64,000 bases of DNA from Variovorax sp. (GTDB lineage Bacteria > Pseudomonadota > Gammaproteobacteria > Burkholderiales > Burkholderiaceae_C): contig SEGS01000008.1 of NCBI GenBank assembly GCA_004210915.1, positions 1 through 64,000 of the forward strand, in the 5' to 3' direction. This document shows positions 46,357 to 55,271 of this stretch, piece by piece (within the stretch, counting starts at the first letter, position 1; the number at the start of each line of letters is the position of its first letter). The position numbers and the translations under genes were made by a program. The notes under the pieces are model-generated. The model was not told the origin of the DNA and did not search any database. It was given only the letters and a program-made list of their open reading frames with translations.

Positions 46357-46899
46357 ATGAAGGAATACAAGATCCTTTTCACCGGATCGATGGGCGCTGG
46401 AAAGACCACCGCCATCGGCAGCATCAGCGAAGTGCCTCCGATCGTGACGGATGTGCGCAACACCGACCTGTCCGCCGCCAAGGCACGAACCACGGTCGGC
46501 CTCGACTACGGCCAGCTCACGCTGGACAGCGGCGACCGGGTCCGCCTGTTCGGCACGCCGGGCCAGACGCGCTTCGATTTCCTCTGGCAGATCCTGGTCA
46601 AGAACGCGCTCGGCATGATCATCCTGACCGACAACAGCCGACCCGATCCGCTGGCCGACCTCCACACCTACCTCGATGGTTTTGCCGAACCCTTGAAAGG
46701 CATTCCCTGTGCGATCGGCGTCGGGCGCCTGGAAACCCATTCGCGACCCAGCCTGGACGATTACGCCGAGGCGCTCGCCCGGCGCGGCCAGATTTTCCCC
46801 GTGCTCGGCGTCGACGTGCGCCGGCGCGACGATGTGATCCTGCTGATCGACACGCTCCTGGCGCAGATCGAAGCAGAAATGTTCGAGATCCCGGAATGA
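46357..46899 (+). CDS. Small Ras-like GTPase (MglA/conservon CvnD-type), atypical G4
   Basis: A 180-residue single-domain GTPase-like protein. G1 is GSMGAGKTT (Lys16), switch-I threonines are at 45-46, and G3 is FGTPGQTRF (66-73), where the usual Asp of DxxG is Gly, as in the bacterial COG2229 group. The base-specificity motif NKxD is not found; the expected place (119-126) reads AIGVGRLE. It is followed by three roadblock/LC7 genes, the first overlapping by 4 bp, as in MglAB or Streptomyces conservon modules. Likely a cytoplasmic switch; nucleotide specificity is uncertain. Confidence 0.88.
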   Translation: MKEYKILFTGSMGAGKTTAIGSISEVPPIVTDVRNTDLSAAKARTTVGLDYGQLTLDSGDRVRLFGTPGQTRFDFLWQILVKNALGMIILTDNSRPDPLADLHTYLDGFAEPLKGIPCAIGVGRLETHSRPSLDDYAEALARRGQIFPVLGVDVRRRDDVILLIDTLLAQIEAEMFEIPE

Positions 46900-47321
46900 A
46901 CGACGAAACAGTACTCGAAACCCACCCTGCGGCGGCATGGCGCCTGCCGGAAAGCACCCGCGCGCTGGCGCAGCGCGAATCGCAGTCCCTGCTCGACGAA
47001 GTGGACGGCGTGAAGGCCGTGGTGGTGGCCAGCATCGACGGGTTCGATGTGGCCTCTGCGATCCGTGGCGACACCGATCCTGCACGCGTGGCCGCGATGG
47101 CGAGTTCGATCTCGGCCATCAGCGCGGTGGTCTCGCAAGAGGTGGCGCTTGGCCGGAACCGCAGCGTCACCATCGACACCGAAGGCGGTTTCGCCGTGGT
47201 CTACACCGTGCATCGGCCCGACGGCGAATTGATCGTCAACGTGATCGCCGGCACCGGTGCGTTGCTGGGGCAGGTGGCGTACCGTGTGGCGCAAATGGCG
47301 CGCACGCTGGCTGCCTCATGA
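46896..47321 (+). CDS. Roadblock/LC7-domain protein 1
   Basis: A 141-residue roadblock/LC7 protein (about residues 25-135: LLDEVDGVKAVVVASIDGFDVASAI, MASSISAISAVVSQEVALG). Roadblock dimers bind small GTPases as GAPs or scaffolds (MglB, CvnB). Its ATG overlaps the GTPase stop (ATGA) and its stop overlaps the next start, so the three are translationally linked. Confidence 0.9.
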   Translation: MNDETVLETHPAAAWRLPESTRALAQRESQSLLDEVDGVKAVVVASIDGFDVASAIRGDTDPARVAAMASSISAISAVVSQEVALGRNRSVTIDTEGGFAVVYTVHRPDGELIVNVIAGTGALLGQVAYRVAQMARTLAAS

Positions 47322-47683
47322 ACAGCGGGCCGTTGCGCGAGGCGCTCGAACGGGTCACGCTGGTACCGGGGATCAGCGGCTGTGCGCTGGTCGAGATCGA
47401 AGCCGGCATGGTCTGGCACACCGCCGGCGACATGCCCGACGTGCAGAACATCGCCGAGGCAGCGAGCGACTACTGGCGCCTCTACCTGCGCCTGGAGCCC
47501 CAGTTCGGCCGCCTCGGTGGCCTGCGCGGCTCGCTGATGTGGCATGCAGAGGGGCAACTGGTGCTCCTGCCGTGCGGTCAAGGCGTGCTGTTGGTGTGCC
47601 TGGCCATGCAGGATGGCCCGGTCGACTGGCCGGCCTGCTTCGATCAGGCGAGCGGCCTGGCCGACCTCGTCGACAACCTCTGA
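47318..47683 (+). CDS. Roadblock/LC7-like protein 2 (divergent)
   Basis: A 121-residue protein starting MNSGPLREALERVTLVPGISGCALVEIEAGMVWH, with roadblock-like secondary structure. The sequence is diverged from its neighbours, and it has LVLLPCGQGVLLVCL in the final strands. It starts in a 4-bp overlap with roadblock 1. Assignment rests on pattern and context rather than strong motifs. Confidence 0.75.
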   Translation: MNSGPLREALERVTLVPGISGCALVEIEAGMVWHTAGDMPDVQNIAEAASDYWRLYLRLEPQFGRLGGLRGSLMWHAEGQLVLLPCGQGVLLVCLAMQDGPVDWPACFDQASGLADLVDNL

Positions 47684-47700
47684 ATCCAATGGTGTTTCCC

Positions 47701-47729
47701 GGCGGCGCGTGTTTGCGTGACGCGTCGCC
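47701..47729 (+). other. Hairpin between roadblock genes 2 and 3
   Basis: GGCGGCGCGT (47701-47710) pairs with ACGCGTCGCC (47720-47729), a 10-bp stem with one G-U pair and a 9-nt loop, followed by TTTGTTCC. It could partly terminate or stabilise the upstream transcript, giving separate expression of the third roadblock gene. Confidence 0.5.
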
Positions 47730-47777
47730 TTTGTTCCTGTAACCACGCACATCCAGAAAATAAAGCGGAGAGCCCTC

Positions 47778-48137
47778 ATGGCAACCATCAAACAAACCCT
47801 CGACGAGCTGCTGGCAGTGGACGGCGCCATGTGCGCCAGCGTCGTCGACTCCACCAGCGGCATGATCCTGGGCTCGGCCGGCACCGGCGTCGACATGGAA
47901 ATCGCGGCGGCCGGCAACACCGAGGTCGTACGGGCCAAGATGAAAACCATGCGCGCGCTGGGCCTCAACGATGTGATCGAAGACATCCTCATCACGCTCG
48001 GGAAGCACTACCACATCATCCGTCCCTCGTCGCGCAAGGAAGGCGTGTTCATCTACTTCGTGCTCGACAAGGGGCGCTCCAACCTGGCGATGGCGCGCCG
48101 CAAGACGCAGGACGTGGACAAGGAACTGAACTTCTGA
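47778..48137 (+). CDS. Roadblock/LC7-domain protein 3
   Basis: A 119-residue roadblock-type protein: MATIKQTLDELLAVDGAMCASVVDSTSGMILGSAGTG, then VVRAKMKTMRALGLNDVIEDILITLGKHYHIIRP and FIYFVLDKGRSNLAMARRK. Its length and strand pattern match the fold. It is separated from roadblock 2 by 94 bp with a hairpin and has its own CGGAG ribosome-binding site, so its level may differ from the rest of the cassette. A terminator follows. Confidence 0.85.
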   Translation: MATIKQTLDELLAVDGAMCASVVDSTSGMILGSAGTGVDMEIAAAGNTEVVRAKMKTMRALGLNDVIEDILITLGKHYHIIRPSSRKEGVFIYFVLDKGRSNLAMARRKTQDVDKELNF

Positions 48138-48166
48138 TTCAGCGCACGTCGCACTAAAATCCTCCC

Positions 48167-48199
48167 GCGTTGCAGGCGTCCCGGCTGCAACGCGTTTTT
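48167..48199 (+). terminator. Rho-independent terminator after the roadblock cassette
   Basis: CGCGTTGCAG and CTGCAACGCG form a perfect 10-bp stem with an 8-nt loop, then TTTTTGTTTG. It lies 30 bp after roadblock 3. A -10-like CACTAAAAT lies immediately upstream (about 48153-48161), so a promoter for the next gene may start within or just before the hairpin. Confidence 0.9.
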
Positions 48200-48229
48200 G
48201 TTTGTACCGGGGCCATGTTGAGGAACACC

Positions 48230-49324
48230 ATGTACAAAAACCTCGTGGCCGCGCTCGCGGCTGCCTGTTGCTTTTCGTCTCCTGCGTTGTCGCAGAATCC
48301 CCCGCCTCCTGCCGAGCCGTTGAAACTCGGTTTCGTCTACGTCGCGCCACTGGCTGATACCGGCTGGGTCCACCAGCACGACCTGGGTCGCAAGGCGGTT
48401 GAAGCGGCGCTCGGCAACAAGGTGCAGACCACCTTCGTCGAGAACGTGCCCGAGGGCGCCGATGCCGAGCGCGTGATCCGCGACCTGGCGCAGCAAGGCC
48501 ACAAGCTCATCTTCACGCCGAGCTTCGGCTACATGGAGCCGACGCTGAAGGTGGCGAAGGAGTTTCCGGGCGTCCGTTTCGAATCCATCACCGGCTACAA
48601 GACCGCGGCCAACGTCGCGACGGCCAACGCGCGCTACTACGAAGGCCGCTACCTCGCGGGCATCGCGGCCGGGCGCATGACGAAGACGAACGTCGCGGGC
48701 TACGTGGCGGGCTTCCCGATTCCCGAGGTGCTGCAGGGCATCAACGCCTTCACGCTCGGCATGCGTTCGGTCAACTCGAAGGCGCGGGTCAAGGTGATCT
48801 GGCTCGATGTCTGGTTCGACCCTTCGAAGGAGCGCGACGCGGCGATGACGCTGTTCAACCAGGACGCCGACGTGGTCGCCTTCCACACGGGCTCGACGGC
48901 GGTGATGCAGGCGGCGCAGGAGCGCGGCAAGCTCGCGATCGCCTACCACTCCGACATGCGCAAAGTCGCGCCCGATGCGCAGGTCGTCGCGGTCACGCAC
49001 CAGTGGGGCGGCTACTACACGCAACGCGCCCGCGCGGCGCTCGACGGCAGCTGGCAGAGCGGCAACGTCTGGGGCGGTGTCAAGGAAGGGATGATCCGCG
49101 TCGGCGATTTCGGCCCGAAGGTTCCGAAGGCGGTGCAGGACGAGGTGATGGCAAGGCAGCGCGACATCGCGAGCGGCAAGCTGCAACCCTTTCGCGCGGC
49201 CATCGCCGAGGTGAAGGACAACGAAGGCCGCGTCGCCATCGCGCAGGGCGCGGCGCTGACCGACGCGCAGATCCTGCAGATGAACTGGCTGGTGGAAGGC
49301 GTGCAGGGCCGCGTCGCGCGCTGA
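48230..49324 (+). CDS. BMP-family substrate-binding protein, second paralogue
   Basis: A 364-residue BMP protein with a Sec signal peptide (cleavage about residue 22, ALSQ) and no lipobox, unlike the lipoprotein at 41810. Mature part: LKLGFVYVAPLADTGWVHQHDLG, TPSFGYMEPTLKVAKEF, NAFTLGMRSVNSKARVKVIW. ATG 48230 has a GAGGAA ribosome-binding site. No permease or ATPase genes are adjacent, so it probably uses the Nup-type system at 38148-41756 or acts elsewhere. Ligand probably a nucleoside. Confidence 0.9.
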   Translation: MYKNLVAALAAACCFSSPALSQNPPPPAEPLKLGFVYVAPLADTGWVHQHDLGRKAVEAALGNKVQTTFVENVPEGADAERVIRDLAQQGHKLIFTPSFGYMEPTLKVAKEFPGVRFESITGYKTAANVATANARYYEGRYLAGIAAGRMTKTNVAGYVAGFPIPEVLQGINAFTLGMRSVNSKARVKVIWLDVWFDPSKERDAAMTLFNQDADVVAFHTGSTAVMQAAQERGKLAIAYHSDMRKVAPDAQVVAVTHQWGGYYTQRARAALDGSWQSGNVWGGVKEGMIRVGDFGPKVPKAVQDEVMARQRDIASGKLQPFRAAIAEVKDNEGRVAIAQGAALTDAQILQMNWLVEGVQGRVAR

Positions 49325-49366
49325 GCTCTGTCATGCTGTCGGTCCGGCATTCCAGGAGACCGTCGC

Positions 49367-51277
49367 ATGCGCCCCGTGGCCCCGCCGTTCAAGGCGTCCT
49401 TTCCCATCCGTACCCTGGCCGATGTGCGTCGTCTCGAAGCGACGCCGATCGGCGAGGCGATTCCTGTCGACAGCACCTACGAGCTGCTGCGCAACGCCGC
49501 CACCGCGCATGGCGGGCGCACCGCGCTGACCCTGCTGCGCGATGCCGACCCGGCCACGCCGCCGATCCGCTGGACCTACGCCCAGCTGCTCGCGGGCATC
49601 CACCAGACGGCCAATGTGCTGCACGCGCTCGGCGTCGGCCCGCAGGACGCCGTGGCGGTGCTGCTGCCCGGTTGCCTCGAATACCACCTGGCGCTCTGGG
49701 GCGGCGAGGCCTGCGGCATCGTGCAACCGCTCAACCCGCTGCTGACCGACGAGAAGCTCGTGTCGCTCATGACCGCGGCCGGCGCCAGGGTGTTGATCGC
49801 CTACGGCTCGGACGCCGACGGCGGCATGTGGTCGAAGGCGCTGCGCCTGCGCGCGCAGGTGCCGTCGCTGCGCACCGTGCTGCGCGTGGCGCCGCACGAC
49901 GAGCGAGCCGGCACGCAGGTCGATCTGCCGCCGGGCACAGCCGATTTCGCGGTGCTGCGCGCTGCACAGCCCGACGACCGACTGGTCAGCGGCCGCGAGA
50001 TCGCGCCCGACGACATTGCCGCGTACTTCCACACCGGCGGGACCACCGGCGCGCCGAAGCTGGCGCGCCACAGCCACCGCGCGCAGGTGTTCACGGCCTG
50101 GGCCTGCGTCCAGTTGCAGGGTCTCACGCACGAAGACGTGACGATCAACGGCTATCCGCTGTTCCATGTGGCCGGCGTGTTGCCGGCTTCGCTGGCGTCG
50201 CTGTCGGCCGGCGTCGAGACCATCGTGCCGACCACCGCGCTGCTGCGCAACAAGGCGGTGGTCGCCAACTACTGGCGGCTGGTGGAGAAGTTCCGTCCGA
50301 CCTCGCTGTCGGCGGTGCCGACCGTGTTGGCGGCGCTGGCGAACGTGCCGCTGGCGGGCGCCGACATCTCGTCGATCCGCTACTGCCGCACCGGCGCCGC
50401 GGTGCTCGCGCCGGAACTCGCCGCCCGCTTCGAGCGGCTGTTCGGGCTGCATGTGCACGAGAGCCTGGGCATGACCGAGATGGCCGGCATCTCGACCGTC
50501 ACGCCACCGGGCGTGCACGGGCCGGCCGGCTGCGTCGGCTTCCCCTTGCCCTATGCGGAGATGAAAATCGTCGCGCTCGACGCGCAGGGCGGTGCCAGCG
50601 ATGTCGAACTGCCGCCCGGCGAGCACGGCATGGTGCTGTTCAAGTCGCCCAACGTTTTCTCGGGTTTCCTCGATCCGGCGGACACGACGAAGGCGTTCAC
50701 GGCCGATGGCTGGCTGGCGACCGGCGACCTCGGCTGGATCGACGGGGAAGGGCGCCTGAACCTCACGGGCCGTTCCAAGGACCTCATCATCCGCAGCGGC
50801 CACAACATCGATCCGAAGACCATCGAGGACGCGCTGGGCGCGCACCCGGCCGTGCAATTGAGCGCGGCAGTCGGCGCGCCCGACGCGTACGCCGGTGAAT
50901 TGCCCGTCGCCTTCGCCACCCTCGTGCCGGGCGCCACGGCGACCGAGGCCGAATTGCTGGCCTTCACCGCAGCAGGTGTGGACGAGGCGCCGGCCAGACC
51001 GCGCGCGGTGACGATCCTGGCGCAGATGCCGGTGACGAACGTCGGCAAGATCTACAAGCCCGAGCTGCGCGCCTTGGCCGCAGCCGAGGTGGCGCGCGCG
51101 TTGTGCGGCACGGTGTGCGCGTCGCTTGGCGCAGCGGCCTTATCGCTCGATGTGCACAGCGACGAGCAGGGCGTTGTGGTGCGGGTGCCGGCCGATGCGC
51201 CGCCGGGGTTGCAGGCCGCGTTGGCCGATGCATTGCGGCCGCTGCCCATCCGAACGCAGGTGCTGCGCGCGGACTGA
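49367..51277 (+). CDS. AMP-forming acyl-CoA synthetase
   Basis: A 636-residue ANL-superfamily enzyme. The P-loop is AYFHTGGTTGAPKLARH, A5 is HESLGMTEMAGI, A7 WLATGDLGWIDGEGRL, A8 GRSKDLIIRSGHNIDPKTIEDAL, and A10-type catalytic Lys NVGKIYKPELR. About 100 extra residues after the A10 Lys are unusual. It activates a fatty or organic acid to its CoA thioester; chain length is not predictable. It is 42 bp downstream of the BMP gene and convergent with the acyltransferase gene. Confidence 0.9.
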   Translation: MRPVAPPFKASFPIRTLADVRRLEATPIGEAIPVDSTYELLRNAATAHGGRTALTLLRDADPATPPIRWTYAQLLAGIHQTANVLHALGVGPQDAVAVLLPGCLEYHLALWGGEACGIVQPLNPLLTDEKLVSLMTAAGARVLIAYGSDADGGMWSKALRLRAQVPSLRTVLRVAPHDERAGTQVDLPPGTADFAVLRAAQPDDRLVSGREIAPDDIAAYFHTGGTTGAPKLARHSHRAQVFTAWACVQLQGLTHEDVTINGYPLFHVAGVLPASLASLSAGVETIVPTTALLRNKAVVANYWRLVEKFRPTSLSAVPTVLAALANVPLAGADISSIRYCRTGAAVLAPELAARFERLFGLHVHESLGMTEMAGISTVTPPGVHGPAGCVGFPLPYAEMKIVALDAQGGASDVELPPGEHGMVLFKSPNVFSGFLDPADTTKAFTADGWLATGDLGWIDGEGRLNLTGRSKDLIIRSGHNIDPKTIEDALGAHPAVQLSAAVGAPDAYAGELPVAFATLVPGATATEAELLAFTAAGVDEAPARPRAVTILAQMPVTNVGKIYKPELRALAAAEVARALCGTVCASLGAAALSLDVHSDEQGVVVRVPADAPPGLQAALADALRPLPIRTQVLRAD

Positions 51278-51280
51278 CGC

Positions 51281-51943
51281 TCAGTCGACGAAGCCTTCGG
51301 CGCGGCGGAAATACGCCGCGTCAGGGTCCAGACGCTTGCGGGCCTCGGCCGGTTGCCCCGCGTACAGCGTGTGGGTCGCGCTGTGCGCCTTGTTGAGCAC
51401 GGCGCCGGCCCCCAGCACCGAACAGTCGGGCAGCACCGCGCCGCCGATGACCGTGACGCGCGTGCCGATCAGGCAGTAGGCGCCGATGCGGATCGGCTTG
51501 CAGTCCTGTTGCGAGGCGACCAGGTCGATGCCGTGCGTGATCAGCTGCGAGCTGTAGCCGGCGAGCGTGGTGAAGGCGCCGATCTCCACGCGGTCGGTGC
51601 AGTCGATGGTGTGCGACTTGGTCACGGCCGCATGCGCGCCGAGCACAAAGGACGGATCGCGCCCGACGCGCTGCCTGAAGTGCGCGCCATTGAGCGGATG
51701 CCCGGTGATCCAGTTGCCGCGCTCGATGATCGAATGCGCGCCGCATTCCATGCGTTCCAGGTGGATGGCGACATTCAGGTGGCCGATGCGCGCGCCCGGT
51801 TCCATCACCAGGTGGCCCGGGAACACATAGGACAGGCCGATGCGCGCGTCGGGCGCCAGCGCATAGCCCCAGAAACGCTGCAGCGCCCAGCGCTTGGCGC
51901 GCCAAGGCAGCAGCATCACGAGCAGACCCAGCAATTTCTTCAT
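51281..51943 (-). CDS. Hexapeptide-repeat acyltransferase (LbH fold)
   Basis: A 220-residue left-handed beta-helix acyltransferase. Hexapeptide-type turns are visible in PGARIGHLNVAIHLERMECGAHSII, IGAYCLIGTRVTVIGGAVLPDCSVLGAGAVLN and the closing HTLYAGQPAEARK, as in WcaF/CysE-type sugar O-acetyltransferases. An N-terminal hydrophobic helix (KKLLGLLVMLLPW) may tether it to the membrane. It overlaps the glycosyltransferase gene by ATGA; together they probably decorate an exopolysaccharide. Confidence 0.87.
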   Translation of the reverse strand: MKKLLGLLVMLLPWRAKRWALQRFWGYALAPDARIGLSYVFPGHLVMEPGARIGHLNVAIHLERMECGAHSIIERGNWITGHPLNGAHFRQRVGRDPSFVLGAHAAVTKSHTIDCTDRVEIGAFTTLAGYSSQLITHGIDLVASQQDCKPIRIGAYCLIGTRVTVIGGAVLPDCSVLGAGAVLNKAHSATHTLYAGQPAEARKRLDPDAAYFRRAEGFVD

Positions 51944-53088
51944 GCGTGCGCTCCCGTGCGGGCTGTGATCACCTCGCGATACAGCGCCGCATAGCCTTCG
52001 GCCATCTGGTGAGGCGCGTAAAGCCGGGCGTTGTCCAGACCGCGCGTGCGCATCTCGGCCAGCCGCGGTGTCGCGGCTTCGATGGTCGCGGCGATCTGCT
52101 GCGGATCGTGCGGGTCGATGTAGACCGCCGCGTCGCCGCCGACCTCGTTCATCGGCGTGAGGTCGGAGGCAAACACCGGGCACCCGCAGGCCTGGGCTTC
52201 GATCACGGGCCAGCCGAAGCCTTCCTGCAACGAGGGGAAGATCAGCGCCACCGCGCCCGCGTAGAGCGCGCGCAGTGCTTCGTGCGACGCGTCGCGGATC
52301 ACCTGCACGCGATCGCCGAACCCGCTGTCGACTGCGCGCGCGGCCATCGGCGCTGACAGCTCGGGTCCGACAAATACCAAACGGTCCGCGACCGTGGAGT
52401 GCCCCGCGTCCGCCGCGCGCGTCTGCAGCGCGAGAAAAGCCTCGAGCACCGCCATGCGGTTCTTGCGCGGCAGATCGGAGCCCACGTGGAGGAAGTAGCG
52501 CGTGCGCGGCGCGATGCCCAGCGGCGCGGTCAGCCGCAGCACCTCGTCGGGCGCCACCGGCGCGAAGTCCGCATTCAGGCCCATGGGCACGAGGCGGACC
52601 TTCGCCGCGTCGGCCAGTGCCAGCGCCCGCAGGTCGCGCCGTGTGTGCTCCGACACGCAGGCGATCGCGTCGGCTTGCGCCAGTCCGCCGAAGATCAGCT
52701 TCTGGAACAACTGCCCACTCTTGCCCACCTGCCAGCCCGGCACCATGCCGATCGATGCCTGGTAGGCGATCACGTCGTGGCAGGTGATGACGGTCGGGCG
52801 GCCCGGCACGCGCGGCACGTACATGCCGTTCGAATGGTCCACGATGTGCACCACGTCGGCCCAGCGGGCATGGTAGCGCAGCGTCGGCAGGAAGAGGATG
52901 AACTTGTCGACGTAGCCCAGCCACTTCCAGAGGCGGGAGGTGCTCGGCACGCGCAGCACCACGGGCGAGGGTGCGATGACGCGGATCTCGCAATTCTGGG
53001 CCGGCAACTCGCGCGCGAGGACGTTCTGGAAGGCCTGCATGCTGGTCTGGCCGTCCGGGCCGTAGTTCGCGACGAGAAGTACCTTCAT
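51940..53088 (-). CDS. Family 4-type glycosyltransferase
   Basis: A 382-residue GT-B glycosyltransferase. It starts MKVLLVANYGPDGQTSMQAFQNVL; the donor-binding C-terminal part has FLHVGSDLPRKNRMAVLEAF and the EX7E-type motif FPSLQEGFGWPVIEAQACGCPV. It starts 178 bp from the divergent guanine deaminase gene and runs into the acyltransferase gene with a 4-bp overlap. Substrate sugar unknown; likely surface polysaccharide synthesis. Confidence 0.92.
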   Translation of the reverse strand: MKVLLVANYGPDGQTSMQAFQNVLARELPAQNCEIRVIAPSPVVLRVPSTSRLWKWLGYVDKFILFLPTLRYHARWADVVHIVDHSNGMYVPRVPGRPTVITCHDVIAYQASIGMVPGWQVGKSGQLFQKLIFGGLAQADAIACVSEHTRRDLRALALADAAKVRLVPMGLNADFAPVAPDEVLRLTAPLGIAPRTRYFLHVGSDLPRKNRMAVLEAFLALQTRAADAGHSTVADRLVFVGPELSAPMAARAVDSGFGDRVQVIRDASHEALRALYAGAVALIFPSLQEGFGWPVIEAQACGCPVFASDLTPMNEVGGDAAVYIDPHDPQQIAATIEAATPRLAEMRTRGLDNARLYAPHQMAEGYAALYREVITARTGAHA

Positions 53089-53204
53089 TGGCGGGGCGAT
53101 TTCCAGGCGGGGCGCGTTGTTGCAGGGGGACGGGGGCGTTGGGCGCCATCGGTGGCGCCGCGCCGGCATTATGGTGGACGGCCTTCGCAGCAATGCGCTG
53201 CCGG

Positions 53205-53219
53205 GTATAGCAGCTATAC
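53205..53219. promoter_or_regulatory. Inverted repeat upstream of guaD, possible operator
   Basis: GTATAG-CAG-CTATAC, 6-bp perfect arms, lies 47 bp upstream of the guanine deaminase start in the region shared with the glycosyltransferase gene. It shares only GTATA with the GntR-type palindromes, so it is probably read by a different protein. Confidence 0.35.
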
Positions 53220-53265
53220 ACGCGCCGCCATCGACAATCCATCGGACTGCCTTACCCTCGCCGCC

Positions 53266-54555
53266 ATGCAAGCCTACCGAGCCTCCCTCCTGCGATTCGA
53301 CGATGCCGGCCAGCCGCTGTTCGACGAAGATGGCCTGCTGGTCATCGGCCCCGATGCGCGCGGGCGCCAGGTCGTCGTCGCGGCGGGCGCCTGGTCGGCG
53401 CTGCATGCGTCGTACGCCGAAGTACCCGTGACGCACTGGCCCGGCCGGATCATCGCGCCCGGCTTCGTCGACATGCACATCCACTTCCCGCAGACCGACA
53501 TCATCGGCGCGCCGGCCGAGGGCCTGCTGCCCTGGCTGGAGAACTACACCTTCCCGGCCGAGAGCCGCTTCGTCGACGCGGGCCATTCGGCCGAGGTTGC
53601 CGAGTTCTTTTTCGACGAACTCATGCGCAACGGCGTGACCACGTCGCTCACCTTCGCGACTTCGCATCCCGCATCGGTGCAGGCGTTCTTCGCGAGCGCG
53701 CAGCGGCGCCAGCTGCGCATGATCAGTGGCAAGGTGCTCCAGGACCGCCATTCGCCCGATGGCGTGCGCGACGACACCGAGGAAAGCCTCGTCGAGACGG
53801 AGACGCTGATTCGCCAGTGGCACAACGTCGACCGGCTTGGCTACGCCATCACGCCGCGCTTTGCGCCGACCAGCACCGATGCGCAGTTGCGCGGCGCCGG
53901 CGAACTGGCGGCGAAATACCCCGACACCTGGATCCATTCGCATGTCGCCGAGAACAAGGACGAGGTGCAGTGGGCGCGCGAGCTGTTCCCAGAGGCGCGC
54001 TCTTACCTTGACGTGTACACCGGCTTCGGCCTGATGCGCGAACGCGCGGTGTACGCGCACTGCATCCACTTCGATGATGCCGACCGGCAACTGATGCGCG
54101 AGACGAAGACCGCCTCGGCCGTGAGCCCCACGAGCAACCTGTTCCTGGGCAGCGGCTTCTTCGATTTCGACGGCGCCGACCGCGTCGGCTACCGCTACGG
54201 CCTGGCCAGCGACGTGGGGGGCGGCACCAGCTTCAGCCCCTTCACGACCATGATGGCGGCCTATTACGCGGGCCGTGAAGGCCAGACCAAGCCGGGCGTG
54301 AGCATCGCGCCCTCGCAACTGTGGTGGCGCCACACCGGTGGCGCGGCACAGGCGCTGGGGCTCGGCGGCGTCATCGGCAACCTGCAGCCGGGCTGCGAAG
54401 GCGATTTCGTGGTCATCAACCCCACCGCCACGCCGCTCCTGGCGCGCAAGACGGGCCTCGCGCAGAACCTGGAAGAACTGCTGTTCTCGCTGATCGTGCT
54501 GGGCGACGACCGGCTGATCGAGCGCACGATGATCTCCCAGGCACAGGCAACTTGA
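53266..54555 (+). CDS. guaD: Guanine deaminase
   Basis: A 429-residue amidohydrolase converting guanine to xanthine. Metal motif GFVDMHIHFPQTDIIGAPAEGLLPWLENYTFP is diagnostic of GuaD. Further metal and catalytic residues are in IHSHVAENKDEV (His), AHCIHFDD (His) and GLASDVGGGTSFSP (Asp). Start MQAYRASLLRFDD at 53266 chosen; upstream codons are non-coding in character. Product xanthine is the substrate of XdhAB. It is followed 56 bp later by dcd in the same direction. Confidence 0.95.
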   Translation: MQAYRASLLRFDDAGQPLFDEDGLLVIGPDARGRQVVVAAGAWSALHASYAEVPVTHWPGRIIAPGFVDMHIHFPQTDIIGAPAEGLLPWLENYTFPAESRFVDAGHSAEVAEFFFDELMRNGVTTSLTFATSHPASVQAFFASAQRRQLRMISGKVLQDRHSPDGVRDDTEESLVETETLIRQWHNVDRLGYAITPRFAPTSTDAQLRGAGELAAKYPDTWIHSHVAENKDEVQWARELFPEARSYLDVYTGFGLMRERAVYAHCIHFDDADRQLMRETKTASAVSPTSNLFLGSGFFDFDGADRVGYRYGLASDVGGGTSFSPFTTMMAAYYAGREGQTKPGVSIAPSQLWWRHTGGAAQALGLGGVIGNLQPGCEGDFVVINPTATPLLARKTGLAQNLEELLFSLIVLGDDRLIERTMISQAQAT

Positions 54556-54611
54556 ACGCCAAGTGGCCGCCCGGCGCTGCCTAGAATGGCGGCCCGAGAA
54601 GGACACCCGAC

Positions 54612-55184
54612 ATGAGCATCAAGAGCGACAAGTGGATCCGGCGCATGGCCGAGCAGACCGGCATGATCGAGCCCTTCGAGCCCGGTCAGATCCGGGAACG
54701 CGACGGCCACAAGATCATCAGCTACGGCACTTCGAGCTACGGCTACGACATTCGCTGCGCGCCTGAATTCAAGGTGTTCACGAACATCCACAGCACCGTG
54801 GTCGATCCCAAGAACTTCGACGAGAAAAGCTTTGTCGACTTCCACGGCGACAGCTGCATCATTCCGCCCAACAGCTTTGCGCTGGCGCGCACCGTCGAGT
54901 ACTTCCGCATCCCGCGCAACGTGCTCACCATCTGTCTCGGCAAGAGCACCTACGCGCGCTGCGGGATCATCGTCAACGTCACGCCCTTCGAGCCCGAGTG
55001 GGAAGGCTATGTGACGCTCGAATTCAGCAACACCACACCGCTGCCAGCGCGCATCTACGCCGGCGAAGGCTGTGCCCAGGTGTTGTTCTTCGAGAGCGAC
55101 AAGGACGACGTCTGCGAGGTGAGCTACAAGGACCGCGGCGGCAAGTACCAGGGACAGACCGGCGTGACGCTGCCGAAGGCGTGA
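54612..55184 (+). CDS. dcd: dCTP deaminase
   Basis: A 190-residue dCTP deaminase making dUTP for thymidylate synthesis. Motifs are [22 protein letters not shown] and [23 protein letters not shown] (catalytic Glu). Length is standard. A -10-like TAGAAT and an AGAAGGA ribosome-binding site lie between it and guaD. Homotrimeric cytoplasmic enzyme. Confidence 0.97.
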   Translation: MSIKSDKWIRRMAEQTGMIEPFEPGQIRERDGHKIISYGTSSYGYDIRCAPEFKVFTNIHSTVVDPKNFDEKSFVDFHGDSCIIPPNSFALARTVEYFRIPRNVLTICLGKSTYARCGIIVNVTPFEPEWEGYVTLEFSNTTPLPARIYAGEGCAQVLFFESDKDDVCEVSYKDRGGKYQGQTGVTLPKA

Positions 55185-55271
55185 GCGCGGCCCTGACGGC
55201 TGGTGACGCACCGGTGCGCTGAACAAGTACGATCACGCGTCAGCCGGCCCACGCCGGCCAAGGAGAGCGGC

